Assembly (NCBI GenBank): GCA_017860085.1
Contig: JAFNAJ010000002.1
Location: 1-37,202, forward strand
Origin: Acidobacteriota bacterium
GTDB lineage: Bacteria; Acidobacteriota; Vicinamibacteria; Vicinamibacterales; JAFNAJ01
DNA length: 37,202 bases
Direction: 5' to 3'
A program made the position numbers and the translations under genes. How positions within the stretch are numbered: the stretch's first letter is position 1; each line of letters begins with the position of its first letter. Below are positions 8,465 to 16,304 of the stretch, piece after piece. Below the pieces are notes generated by a model that was not told the DNA's origin, ran no database searches, and worked only from the letters and a program-made list of their open reading frames with translations.

Positions 8465-9274
8465 ACCGCTGCGCCCCTCGAGCCTGACGCCGCCGTTCAC
8501 GACCTCGAGCCGGATCCTGGCGCCCCCGCCGTTGATGCGGCCCTCGAGGCGCCGGCGCGACGACTCGGTGGAGTCGACCGAGAGTCCACTGGTTGAGATG
8601 CCGCCGTTCACCGTCGTGGCCGAGATGTCGGCCTTCGCCGAATCAGGCAGGGCCAGGCGCACGCCGCCGTTGACGGTCTCGAGGGTCACACCGTCCTGGT
8701 GCAGGACGGCTACCTCGACGTCGACACCGCCGTTGGTCGTGCTGGCCTTGACCGTGCCCGTCAGGCCGCGCCCCTCGACGCCGCCGTTGGTCGTCTCGGC
8801 CTCGACCCGACCCGCGATCTGACGCACACTGATCCGACCGTTGGTGTTGCCGATCCGCACCGAGGCCGTGCCCGGCATCTCGACGTAGTAGTCCACCCTC
8901 GCGTGGCCGCTCGAGAACATGCCGCCCGACGGCGCCTTCGTCTCGACCCGCACGAGGCCGGGTTCGACCGTGTCCTTGATCTCGACCCGCTTCAGGGCCT
9001 CGCGGGCACCGTCCTCCGTGCCGCCCTTGGCGACGCGCTCGGCCCGCACGTGCACTTTCCCATCGCGCGACGGTTCGACCTCGATGGTGCCGTTGGTGTT
9101 GACGATCTCCACCCGTCCGTCGGCAGAGAGGTCGAAGGTCTTCGTCCACTCGTCGCGTGCCTCCGCGGACAGGTGGGAGAACGCGAGCTCGCACGCCGAC
9201 GCGGCCGCGGCCGCCAGGACCACGACGCACGTGGCAACGAGCCTCTTCCAGGGTCGAGCAGCCGTGACTGGCAT
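8459..9274 (-). CDS. DUF4097-family exported beta-repeat protein
   Basis: About 271 residues. The start is ATG 9274, preceded 9 bases upstream by GGAGGAGA (9284-9291, minus strand); a longer frame to 9415 lacks such a site and would bury the signal sequence. The N-terminus RLVATCVVVLAAAAASAC is a signal peptide. C28 in the context ASAC could be a lipidation site, though the leucine usual at -3 is absent. The rest is built from short beta repeats centred on NG or NGG turns (TNGTIEV, TNGRISV, TNGGVEG, TNGGVDV, VNGGVRL, VNGGIST, INGGGARI, VNGGVRL), as in DUF4097 right-handed beta-helix-like proteins. The molecular role of this family is poorly defined. Probably envelope-located. Confidence 0.85.
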   Translation of the reverse strand: MPVTAARPWKRLVATCVVVLAAAAASACELAFSHLSAEARDEWTKTFDLSADGRVEIVNTNGTIEVEPSRDGKVHVRAERVAKGGTEDGAREALKRVEIKDTVEPGLVRVETKAPSGGMFSSGHARVDYYVEMPGTASVRIGNTNGRISVRQIAGRVEAETTNGGVEGRGLTGTVKASTTNGGVDVEVAVLHQDGVTLETVNGGVRLALPDSAKADISATTVNGGISTSGLSVDSTESSRRRLEGRINGGGARIRLEVVNGGVRLEGRSGS

Positions 9275-9332
9275 GGGGTGACGTCTCCTCCGTCTGGCGT
9301 AGACGTAGCTCGGCCGGTCGAAGTTCGGCCTG

Positions 9333-9683
9333 TCAGGCCTGCTTCGCGCCAGACTGCTGCAGGGCCGCGACGAACCGACGCACCTGCTCGTCGGCGTCGT
9401 CCGGCAGCTGGGCAAAGGCCACGCCGAAGGTATAGGTGACGGTGCTCCCGTCCACCGTGTAGCGGCTGTGGACGATTTCCCCTCGCACCAGCGTCACTGT
9501 CCGATCGTCGAGCGCGAGGGAGAACTCGTGGAGGCCCAGGGGCGACAACTGGGTGGCCGTGTCGATGAGCATGCCGCCGACGCTCATCTGGCGCACCTCG
9601 ATCGGCTGCTCCTCGGGCCCCACGCGCCCCGGCACGGGCTTGAGCAAGTTGATCCTTGGCGCACGGCGCCGTTCGATGGACAC
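9333..9683 (-). CDS. PilZ-domain protein (downstream of ispG)
   Basis: A 116-residue single-domain PilZ protein, the family that binds cyclic-di-GMP. The arginine motif RRRAPR (residues 5-10) fits the RxxxR site. The second motif reads QMSVGG where (D/N)xSxxG is expected, so the first acidic or Asn position is Gln. The GTG start at 9683 has GAGGAG 7 bases upstream (9691-9696, minus strand). It lies 3 bases after the ispG stop and is surely co-transcribed. It clearly resembles the PilZ protein at 10955-11317 (shared VRQxSxGGM and DGxTVTY), suggesting duplication. Partner or target unknown. Confidence 0.87.
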   Translation of the reverse strand: MSIERRRAPRINLLKPVPGRVGPEEQPIEVRQMSVGGMLIDTATQLSPLGLHEFSLALDDRTVTLVRGEIVHSRYTVDGSTVTYTFGVAFAQLPDDADEQVRRFVAALQQSGAKQA

Positions 9684-9686
9684 GTG

Positions 9687-10958
9687 TCACCTCCTCGCCG
9701 GCAGCGCGTCGCCCTCGTGCGGCGCACGCGGGGGGTAGTGCGACGCCACGTACTCGTCGATCAGGGCACGGAACTGCGCCGACAGCTGATCGTAGGTGCC
9801 CTGCAAGGTCACCGCGTGCCGACCGTCGATGTAGACCGGGCAATGCGGCGCCTCGCCCGTTCCCGGAAGGCTGATCCCGATGTTGGCCGCCTTCGATTCT
9901 CCCGGGCCATTCACGATGCAGCCCATCACCGCGAGGGTCAGCGCCTCGACTCCCTCGTGCCGGCGCTTCCACTCGGGCATCTGCTCGCGCACGTAGCCCT
10001 GCACGCGTTCGGCCAGCTCCTGGAAGGTCGTGCTCGTCGTGCGTCCGCATCCAGGACAGGCGGTCACGCTCGGCGCGAACGAACGGATTCCCAGCGCCTG
10101 GAGCAGTTCCTGGCAGGCGTACACCTCCTCGCGGCGATCACCGCCGGGACGTGGCGTGAGCGACACCCGGATCGTGTCGCCGATACCCTCAGCCAGCAGC
10201 ACGGCCATGGCGGCCGACGACCAGACGAGTCCCTTCAGGCCCATGCCCGCCTCGGTCAGGCCCAGGTGGAGCGGCTGGTCGGTTGCCCGCGAGAGCTGGC
10301 GATACACGGTGATGAGGTCGCGGGGCCTGGACACCTTGCAGGAGATGATGATCTGGCCCTTGGCGAGCCCGCACTCCAGCGCGAGCGCGGTCGATTCGAG
10401 CGCGGAGAGGATCATGCACTCGTTGTAGATCTCCTCCGACGATCGCCCGAGCGCGCGGTCGGTGTTCTCCTGCATCTTGCGCATCACCAGCTCCTGGTTG
10501 AGCGAGCCGGCATTGACGCCGATACGCACGGGGCGGCCGCAATCGCGCGCGACCTTGCAGATGGTCGCGAAATTGTCGTCGCGGCGCGCGCCGGTGCCGA
10601 CGTTTCCGGGGTTGATGCGGTACTTGTCGAGCGCCTCGGCACAGGCCGGGTGTTGCGTCAGGAGGAGGTGCCCGTTGTAGTGGAAGTCTCCGATCAGAGG
10701 GGCCAGGCACCCGGCGTCGACCATTCTTCGCTTGATCTCCGGCACCGCCGCCGCGGCTTCGTGCGTGTTGACCGTCACCCGCACCATCTCGGACCCTGCC
10801 TCGGCGAGCTCGATGCACTGACGGGCCGTGCCTTCGACGTCGGTGGTGTCGGTGCTCGTCATCGACTGGACCACGATCGGCGCGCCGCCGCCCACCTGGA
10901 CCTGGCCCACGCGGACTCCAACCGTTCGGTGCAACTTCAACGTCTCCATGGCGCTCAC
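9687..10958 (-). CDS. ispG: 4-hydroxy-3-methylbut-2-enyl-diphosphate synthase (IspG/GcpE)
   Basis: A 423-residue enzyme of the MEP isoprenoid pathway. It reductively converts methylerythritol 2,4-cyclodiphosphate to HMBPP using a [4Fe-4S] cluster. The start region [24 protein letters not shown] is typical. The cluster ligands are visible as CPGC (about residues 299-302) and [10 protein letters not shown] (about residue 346), whose glutamate is the fourth ligand in known enzymes. It is longer than the E. coli protein (372) because of insertions in the middle. The start overlaps the upstream PilZ gene by 4 bases, and a second PilZ gene follows after 3 bases. Confidence 0.96.
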   Translation of the reverse strand: MSAMETLKLHRTVGVRVGQVQVGGGAPIVVQSMTSTDTTDVEGTARQCIELAEAGSEMVRVTVNTHEAAAAVPEIKRRMVDAGCLAPLIGDFHYNGHLLLTQHPACAEALDKYRINPGNVGTGARRDDNFATICKVARDCGRPVRIGVNAGSLNQELVMRKMQENTDRALGRSSEEIYNECMILSALESTALALECGLAKGQIIISCKVSRPRDLITVYRQLSRATDQPLHLGLTEAGMGLKGLVWSSAAMAVLLAEGIGDTIRVSLTPRPGGDRREEVYACQELLQALGIRSFAPSVTACPGCGRTTSTTFQELAERVQGYVREQMPEWKRRHEGVEALTLAVMGCIVNGPGESKAANIGISLPGTGEAPHCPVYIDGRHAVTLQGTYDQLSAQFRALIDEYVASHYPPRAPHEGDALPARR

Positions 10959-11317
10959 TCGTCCACCTCGCCCGCGCGGATGCTGTCGACGAACGACCGA
11001 ACGACCTCGAGCGCCAGGGGCGTCGGATCGACGAACTGGAGCCCCGCAACGTAGGTGACGGTGTCTCCGTCGACCGCCACGCGGGCGTGCACGACGCGCG
11101 CGTGCAAGCTCACTGCCCGGTGGCCCAGTGAGATCCGGAAGTCGTGGTCGACCCGGGGCGACAACGGCGCCGTCGTCTCAACGGTCATGCCGCCCAGGCT
11201 CAGCTGTCTGACCTGCACGCGCTCGTCCAGGGTGATGAGGTGGCCCTCCACCTCGGCCAGAAGGTCGACTCTTGGTGTCCGCCGCCGGTCTGGCATCCAG
11301 TCGAACGTCTTGGTCAT
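10955..11317 (-). CDS. PilZ-domain protein (upstream of ispG)
   Basis: A 120-residue PilZ-family protein. RRRTPR (residues 11-16) provides the arginine motif, and QLSLGG stands at the (D/N)xSxxG position, again with Gln in place of Asp or Asn. The C-terminal half ([19 protein letters not shown]) aligns by eye with the other PilZ gene at 9333-9683. It is the first gene of the PilZ-ispG-PilZ group and overlaps ispG by 4 bases. No other domain is fused, so it would act through a partner if it responds to cyclic-di-GMP. Confidence 0.87.
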   Translation of the reverse strand: MTKTFDWMPDRRRTPRVDLLAEVEGHLITLDERVQVRQLSLGGMTVETTAPLSPRVDHDFRISLGHRAVSLHARVVHARVAVDGDTVTYVAGLQFVDPTPLALEVVRSFVDSIRAGEVDE

Positions 11318-11343
11318 GACGCGCGGGGTTGCTCTCCGTTCCT

Positions 11344-11973
11344 TCAGTCGACGCGCACGACGGACCTCGTGCTCCGGTGGCTCCGGAGGACCTCGGCGCC
11401 GAGGCGCTTGGCCAGGTACAGCTTCGACTCGCCGTTGTCCTCGGGGTGTCGCTCGAACTTGACGACCTCGAACGCCAGGTGGGCCAACGTCCCCCGCATG
11501 TGGTGGAACCGGTTCTTCGTCTTGACGACGATGACGTCGAAGCCCTCCGTGAGGGCCCAGCCTTCCTGTTCCTCGGTCAGGGCGCGATAGAACCCCCGGC
11601 CCCGCCAGTCGCTGCGCGTTCCGCCGATCCAGCTGTAGAGGACGCGGCGCGACGAGAAGTCGACCGCATCGCGAATCCGCGCGACCAGGTCGGCCAACTT
11701 GGGGTCGCGCTCGTCGCCGGTCACCTCGTGCGACACCTTGTAGGCCACCGGGATCACGACGGTCGGGTCGTCCGGCAGGCGCGTTTCGGCCATCAGGATC
11801 GAGTGAGGCCGACCCTGCAGGCGCTCCACGATCTCGGCTGCCGTCTTTCGATGCGGGAACTCGCCGAAGAACTCCTCGATGTACTGGATCTCGAGGGCTC
11901 CCTGTTCGAGGCCGTACTGCCTGATGCTGTACGTCGATGTGGGCGGTTCGCTCGACACGCGTTCGGTCCTCAC
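11344..11973 (-). CDS. GNAT-family N-acetyltransferase
   Basis: A 209-residue protein. The acetyl-CoA-binding motif A appears as RSDWRGRGFYRALTEEQEGWA (RxxGRG-like), followed by a beta strand and a helix (FDVIVVKTKNRFHHMRGTLAHLAFEVVKFE) typical of GNAT motif B. The start is GTG at 11973; a perfect TATAAT on the same strand lies at 11992-11997. It is 63 bases downstream of the radical SAM gene in the same direction, so the two may work together. The substrate cannot be deduced. Confidence 0.82.
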   Translation of the reverse strand: MRTERVSSEPPTSTYSIRQYGLEQGALEIQYIEEFFGEFPHRKTAAEIVERLQGRPHSILMAETRLPDDPTVVIPVAYKVSHEVTGDERDPKLADLVARIRDAVDFSSRRVLYSWIGGTRSDWRGRGFYRALTEEQEGWALTEGFDVIVVKTKNRFHHMRGTLAHLAFEVVKFERHPEDNGESKLYLAKRLGAEVLRSHRSTRSVVRVD

Positions 11974-11991
11974 CCGATCCGAATGCCCGAC

Positions 11992-11997
11992 ATTATA
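11992..11997 (-). promoter_or_regulatory. TATAAT -10 element before the GNAT gene
   Basis: A perfect sigma70 -10 hexamer on the minus strand, 18 bases upstream of the GTG at 11973. No good -35 hexamer is seen 17 bases further upstream. It suggests that the GNAT gene can be transcribed separately from the radical SAM gene. Confidence 0.45.
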
Positions 11998-12036
11998 CGA
12001 GGGCGCGCTCGGCCGCCCACGGCTCGTCGGAATCGA

Positions 12037-13278
12037 TCACACGCTGGCCGCCGCCGCGGCCACGGACGGCTGGCGAGGACGCCGGCGCCGATCGAAGAGC
12101 GGCCGGGCCAGCACCCTGACGCTTCGCCGCCAGGCTTCGTAGAGGTAGAAGGCTGGCGTCCGGTCGGCGAGCAGCACGGTGTCGTCGGGGTTGACGACGA
12201 TGCTGACCTCGATGTTCGGGGCGGCCCCCACGGGCAGCCAGTGACGCCGGCACGCCAGGTACACGTGGCGCATCACCCGCACCATGTCCTCGTAGCGCGG
12301 GCTCGGCCACTCCTCCATGTCGCAGCCCACCGTGGGCCGGAAGATGCACACGGTCGGGAAGCAGCCCAGGCCGGTGATCGCGTCGATGGCCTTGAGCGTC
12401 TCGTCGATCGGCTCGATGCCGGCAATGATCTCGCCCGACACGGCCCCTCGTGTCATCTTCTCCGCGCAGTACTGCATGGCCTCGAAGAAGAGCGGCTGCC
12501 CGAGGATGCGCGCCTTGCCCGGGCAGACCTCGGCGAACCACGCAGGGTCGAAGAGCTCGACGCAGAACGACACGTGATCGGCGCCGGCACCGATGAGCCG
12601 GTCGTACGCTGAGAAATCACGCTCGGGCGTCAGCTGGATTCCCACCAGCATGCCGACCTCGTTCTTCACGGCATTCACGTAAGGGAGGATGGCCTCGATG
12701 CCCCGATTGCCCTGGAAACCGCCGTTGAAGTGCACGAACGTGGCGCCCGACTCGTCGCGGGCTGCGCGGCACGTCTCGACCACGTCCTCCACGGTCTTGC
12801 TGGCGGCCTCCGCGTCGCCGACGTTGCGACCAGTCGTGCAGAAACGGCAGTTGAGCCGCGGGTCGAAGTTCCAGAAGGCGCAGACGGCGTTCACGTAGAT
12901 GCCGAGGTAGGTTCCTTGCAGCACGCCGACGCGCTGCATCGGCACGCCCTGCGAGGTTGCGCGTGAATACCACGCCGGCTCCGCGGGGATCCTGACCGGA
13001 TAGCGGGTGTCCGACCGCGTGTCGTGAACCCGGTAGCCGTCGCCGGGCGAACCCTCGAGCACGTAAGGCGAGTCCTTGACGAAGTGCTCGACGACCGGCG
13101 CATTCACCCAGACTGCGGGTTTGACGAGCGATCCAGTTGGCAGCACCAGTTCGAGGCCCGACCCGAGCCCCGCCCGCGTTCGGGAAATCCCTCGCGCGCC
13201 GGTGAGGTCGACCACGTCCGGGACGCGAATGCCGCGACAGAAGAGGTCGATCTCGAGCTCGCAGGCGTTGAGTGGCAT
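12037..13278 (-). CDS. Radical SAM protein with CX10CX2C cluster motif
   Basis: A 413-residue protein. The likely [4Fe-4S] ligands are C133, C144 and C147 in NAVCAFWNFDPRLNCRFC, giving CX10CX2C rather than the classical CX3CX2C. The following TTGRN, FNGGFQGN, GIQLTPERDF and EIIAGIEPIDE segments fit the strands of a radical SAM barrel. There is an N-terminal extension of ~115 residues and a basic, Pro/Ala-rich C-terminus. It is followed by a GNAT gene, and no peptide precursor gene is visible beside it. The reaction is unknown. The barrel and cysteine cluster support the superfamily, but the subfamily is not one I can name. Confidence 0.8.
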   Translation of the reverse strand: MPLNACELEIDLFCRGIRVPDVVDLTGARGISRTRAGLGSGLELVLPTGSLVKPAVWVNAPVVEHFVKDSPYVLEGSPGDGYRVHDTRSDTRYPVRIPAEPAWYSRATSQGVPMQRVGVLQGTYLGIYVNAVCAFWNFDPRLNCRFCTTGRNVGDAEAASKTVEDVVETCRAARDESGATFVHFNGGFQGNRGIEAILPYVNAVKNEVGMLVGIQLTPERDFSAYDRLIGAGADHVSFCVELFDPAWFAEVCPGKARILGQPLFFEAMQYCAEKMTRGAVSGEIIAGIEPIDETLKAIDAITGLGCFPTVCIFRPTVGCDMEEWPSPRYEDMVRVMRHVYLACRRHWLPVGAAPNIEVSIVVNPDDTVLLADRTPAFYLYEAWRRSVRVLARPLFDRRRRPRQPSVAAAAASV

Positions 13279-13311
13279 GAACCGGCGGTGGCGGCAGGCG
13301 CCGCAGGTCCG

Positions 13312-13317
13312 ATTATA
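13312..13317 (-). promoter_or_regulatory. TATAAT -10 element before the radical SAM gene
   Basis: TATAAT on the minus strand, 33 bases upstream of the ATG at 13278, in an otherwise GC-rich spacer. The position is compatible with a short 5' leader. The -35 region lies in or near the end of the upstream gene and is not convincing. Confidence 0.45.
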
Positions 13318-13323
13318 TGCGGC

Positions 13324-13896
13324 CTAGGGTTTCTCTTTTTCTCGCTGGCGTCGTTCGAGTTCCGCGAGCACGGCCTGCACCTCGCGTCGGGCTTGCTCCT
13401 CGCGCCTGCTGCGGATGGCATCCTTGATGCCTTTGACCAGCCACTGGCTGCCGAGGGTGAGCGCGGCCGTCGTCGCGGCCATCTGGGCGAGCTCGCCCGG
13501 GGAAAAGGCCCCGAATGACTGGGCCTCGGGCGGCGTGACCATCGACAGGTACTCACGATGGGTCAGCGAGGTGGACGGTGCAGCCCCGCGGCTCAGGGTC
13601 TCCTCGCCCACGAAGTCGGCGAACCTCGGCAGCCGTCCCTCGATGTCGACCGAGAAGACCGGTCCCTGGGGCTCTGGCAGACGGATCGCGGACTCTCGCT
13701 CGAGCCCGCGACGAATCCGGTCGAGCGAGACGGGAGGCAACGGCGTGCCCTCCGGTGACGCGGTCCCCGGTGGCTGCTGCGGATCCTGGTCGCCGCGGCC
13801 CGAGGGCGATGCCGCCTGCGCCGCGACGCACGGGTCAGCCATGACCGCCGCCAGGGTGGCGGTCATGAACCCGGAGACCATGCGGCGCAGGATCAC
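13324..13896 (-). CDS. Hypothetical exported protein
   Basis: 190 residues, not recognised. The N-terminus (MILRRMVSGFMTATLAAVMADPCVAAQA) looks like a signal peptide with cleavage near residue 26. A Gly/Pro/Gln-rich linker follows, then a mixed region, a weakly hydrophobic stretch (LAQMAATTAALTLGSQWLVKGI, about residues 135-156) and a highly charged C-terminal helix rich in Arg, Glu and Gln (about 158-190) that could be a coiled coil. The start codon is GTG at 13896. It lies between the DinB-fold gene and the radical SAM gene on the same strand. No function is assigned. Confidence 0.7.
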   Translation of the reverse strand: MILRRMVSGFMTATLAAVMADPCVAAQAASPSGRGDQDPQQPPGTASPEGTPLPPVSLDRIRRGLERESAIRLPEPQGPVFSVDIEGRLPRFADFVGEETLSRGAAPSTSLTHREYLSMVTPPEAQSFGAFSPGELAQMAATTAALTLGSQWLVKGIKDAIRSRREEQARREVQAVLAELERRQREKEKP

Positions 13897-13931
13897 ATTC
13901 GTTTAGACCGCGCACGGAGCAGCCCGGTTGG

Positions 13932-14432
13932 CTACTGCTCGTCAGCCGATGGGCCGTAGATCGACGGAACTGGCACGTCCCGAAGGCGCAGGTAGACGCT
14001 CATCTGGCCCCGGTGGTGCACGGTGTGGTTGAACACAAAAGAACGGAGCACGCCCGCCTTCGGCATGGTGAGCACGACCTGCTCGCCCGACGTGAGCGAC
14101 CACGACTGCATCAGCTGGGCGTCGCTGGCGTCGGCGATATGCGTGCGTGCCGCGGCGACGTGCCTGTCGAACTCGGCCAGCAGGGCGGCCGCGTTCTCGT
14201 GGGTCGCATGGAGGCTCTCTCGATCCACCGAGTCCATGTCGAACCTGTCGCGGCTGAGCGTGATGGGGACCCACGACGGGATGTTCGCGATGTGCGCGGC
14301 CAGCTCCGCGATGGTCATCGACTTGGCGTGCGGTTTCCAGGCAGGGTCGGAGAACGGGACGCGTTCGAGCACGCGCCGGGTGACGGCCATTTCGTGATCG
14401 AACTCGGGGAGCAGCGCATCCTTGATCGCCAT
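13932..14432 (-). CDS. DinB-fold (DinB/YfiT-like) putative metal-binding protein
   Basis: A 166-residue four-helix-bundle protein. The three conserved metal-binding histidines of the family can be placed: one in ELAAHIAN (about residue 46) and two in FNHTVHHRGQMSVYLR (about residues 134-142). Members include thiol-dependent S-transferases and many uncharacterised proteins induced by damage or stress. Length is typical. An AAGGAGG-like purine run lies just upstream of the ATG on the minus strand. The substrate or thiol cofactor cannot be inferred here. Confidence 0.85.
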   Translation of the reverse strand: MAIKDALLPEFDHEMAVTRRVLERVPFSDPAWKPHAKSMTIAELAAHIANIPSWVPITLSRDRFDMDSVDRESLHATHENAAALLAEFDRHVAAARTHIADASDAQLMQSWSLTSGEQVVLTMPKAGVLRSFVFNHTVHHRGQMSVYLRLRDVPVPSIYGPSADEQ

Positions 14433-14504
14433 GAGGCCTCCTTGAGATCTCCGTTCCTGCAGTCTAGCACTCGGGGTTCGGCGATCGTGACGTGAAGAGA
14501 CCCG

Positions 14505-15593
14505 TCACGCGAGGTGTTCCATCAGCAGCCGGTGGAAGTGGTGGACGCCGGTTTCGCGCGCGGGCGAGTAGCGGCCACGCGAGTACAGCCTCGACCGCAC
14601 GCCACGCTGGACGGCCTCGACGACGACCTCGTCCTCCCGCTCCACGCGATCCAGGTCCACGCTGGCGCCCGCGCCAAGTTGGGCCGGGTCCCACACGTAC
14701 GAGAGGAAGGAGACACGCGTGCGATCCACCGCGAGCGGCCGGACGACGTTCAAGGAGATCCCCCACGGGTAGACGTTGATCATCGTGTTGGGGAACACCC
14801 AGAAGTAGTAGGCCGCGATCGACTGGCCGTGGTCGGGTGACGACCGGGGCAAATCGAACGTCGCGTCGCCCCCGCTGGCAACCCCAACCTGCACGTTCGA
14901 CCACCGAAACAGCTCGGTCCGGTATTGCGTGTAGTCGAGCGCCGCGGCGAGGCCCGCGTGCACGAACGGGACGTGAAACCCCTCCAGGTAGTTGTCGCAG
15001 TAGAGCGCCCAGTTGGCACGCACGAGGTACTCGCGCGACCGGCTGGGATCGAACACCGCCTGCCCGAGTGGCAACCACCCGACGCGAGCCTCGACCTCAG
15101 TGATGACCTCGTCGAACGCGACCAGGGGTGTGACCGACGTGAACAGCAGCTTGCCCCACTGCCGCAGCGGCAGCGCGGGAAGGCTCTCGGACGGCCGCGG
15201 GAAGTCGCGCGCAGCCTCGAACTCGGGCATCGACACGAAGCGCCCGTCGAGCGCGAAGCGGCGCCCGTGGTAGCGACAGCGGAGGCCGCCGGTGATGGAG
15301 GGTGCCTCGCACACCAGCATGCCCCGGTGGGTGCACACGTTCGACAGGCAATGCAGGCGGTCGTCGGTGTCGCGCGTGAGCAGGACGGGCTCGTCGACGC
15401 AGCCCTCGAGCACCGTGGTCGGCACGACCTGCCCAGGCACCTTCACCTGATCGATGTCGCCGACGAATTGCCAGCTGCGCGCAAAGACACGCTCGCGCAG
15501 CCGCTCGAACGTGGCCGGGTCGGTGTAGAACGACCCCGGCAGCGTCTCGGCCTCTGCGATCGCTGCGCGGATCTGGTCGGGCTCGATTGCCAT
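14505..15593 (-). CDS. Rieske-type aromatic-ring-hydroxylating oxygenase, alpha subunit
   Basis: About 362 residues from ATG 15593; a longer open frame to 15824 adds a low-complexity segment without family features. The Rieske [2Fe-2S] ligands are CTH (in NVCTHRGMLVC) and CRYH (in LRCRYHGRRF), the CxH...CxxH pattern. The mononuclear iron ligands are the histidines of NYLEGFHVPFVH plus a downstream acidic residue near EREDEVVVEAVQRG. Overall it resembles the SRPBCC/choline-carnitine monooxygenase-like branch (GbcA/CntA-like) more than benzoate dioxygenases. No reductase or beta subunit gene is adjacent. It diverges from the GNAT gene at 15649 with only 55 bases between the starts. Substrate not deducible. 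Confidence 0.87.
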   Translation of the reverse strand: MAIEPDQIRAAIAEAETLPGSFYTDPATFERLRERVFARSWQFVGDIDQVKVPGQVVPTTVLEGCVDEPVLLTRDTDDRLHCLSNVCTHRGMLVCEAPSITGGLRCRYHGRRFALDGRFVSMPEFEAARDFPRPSESLPALPLRQWGKLLFTSVTPLVAFDEVITEVEARVGWLPLGQAVFDPSRSREYLVRANWALYCDNYLEGFHVPFVHAGLAAALDYTQYRTELFRWSNVQVGVASGGDATFDLPRSSPDHGQSIAAYYFWVFPNTMINVYPWGISLNVVRPLAVDRTRVSFLSYVWDPAQLGAGASVDLDRVEREDEVVVEAVQRGVRSRLYSRGRYSPARETGVHHFHRLLMEHLA

Positions 15594-15648
15594 GGTGGGT
15601 GGCCCGGCTGCGCACGGCCCCTTGCGGCGCGCCTCCATTGGCGCGACG

Positions 15649-16287
15649 ATGACACAGAGGTGGCTGGTCGTGCGGCCGAGCGAGGATATCACCGTGAGGT
15701 CAGAACCGGGAACACCCGCCGGATCGACCGGTGCCGATGCCCCGGGGGTGGCGCAGTTCCACGGGGGGCTGGTGTCAGGCCCATTCACGCTGCACGACGG
15801 GACCGCGGTCGCGATTCGCTCCATCCGCCCGGACGACGAGCCCGCGATGGTGCACTTCCACGAGTCGCTCTCGGACCAGTCCGTCTACCTCCGGTACTTC
15901 CACCCGCTCAAGCTCGGGGTCCGAGTCGCGCACGAGCGTCTCGAGCGCATCTGCCACGTCGATCCCGCCCACGAGATGGTGCTGGTGGCCGAGCGCGCCG
16001 GGCCGACGGGCGGGGATATCGTGGCGGTGGGACGCCTGACCCGTCAGCAGGCCGGCCGCGATGCCGAGTTCGCCATCGTCGTCAGCGATGCCGCACAGGG
16101 GCAGGGACTCGGGACCGAGATGCTGACGCGTCTCGTGGCAGGCGGCCGGCAGGCCGGACTCGCGCGCATCACGGGCGAGATCCTCCCCGAGAACCGGGCG
16201 ATGCAGGCGGTGTGCGAGAGGATTGGCTTCACTTGCGCGTACCTCGGCACCGAGGGCCTCGTGCACGCGGAGCTCGATCTCGGCTGA
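15649..16287 (+). CDS. GNAT-family acetyltransferase (Pat-like domain)
   Basis: About 212 residues from ATG 15649; an in-frame start at 15592 would overlap the divergent Rieske gene. After a ~45-residue N-terminal tail comes a complete GNAT domain: AIRSIRPDDEPAMVHFHESLSDQSVYLRYF is typical of the acetyltransferase domain linked with Pat-like protein acetyltransferases. Motif A is VSDAAQGQGLGTEMLTRLV, with QGQGLG binding acetyl-CoA, and ENRAMQAVCERIGF is motif B. No cyclic-nucleotide or acyl-CoA-synthetase domain is fused. It may acetylate proteins, but this is inferred only from similarity. Confidence 0.85.
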   Translation: MTQRWLVVRPSEDITVRSEPGTPAGSTGADAPGVAQFHGGLVSGPFTLHDGTAVAIRSIRPDDEPAMVHFHESLSDQSVYLRYFHPLKLGVRVAHERLERICHVDPAHEMVLVAERAGPTGGDIVAVGRLTRQQAGRDAEFAIVVSDAAQGQGLGTEMLTRLVAGGRQAGLARITGEILPENRAMQAVCERIGFTCAYLGTEGLVHAELDLG

Positions 16288-16288
16288 C

Positions 16289-16304
16289 GCGGCGGCCTCG
16301 CCGC
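16289..16304. terminator. Hairpin between convergent GNAT and lemA genes
   Basis: GCGGCG and CGCCGC form a perfect 6-bp stem with a GCCT loop, placed between the two convergent stop codons. There is no T-tract on either strand, so it would be a non-canonical, possibly bidirectional terminator. Confidence 0.4.

Noticed and set aside
14505-15593. Benzoate dioxygenase (BenA) linking to the box genes
   Set aside because: The sequence style is that of the choline/carnitine monooxygenase-like branch, no beta subunit is present, and the box genes are 12 kb away.
15594-15824. N-terminal extension of the Rieske oxygenase
   Set aside because: The added 77 residues have no family similarity and overlap the divergent acetyltransferase gene's N-terminus.
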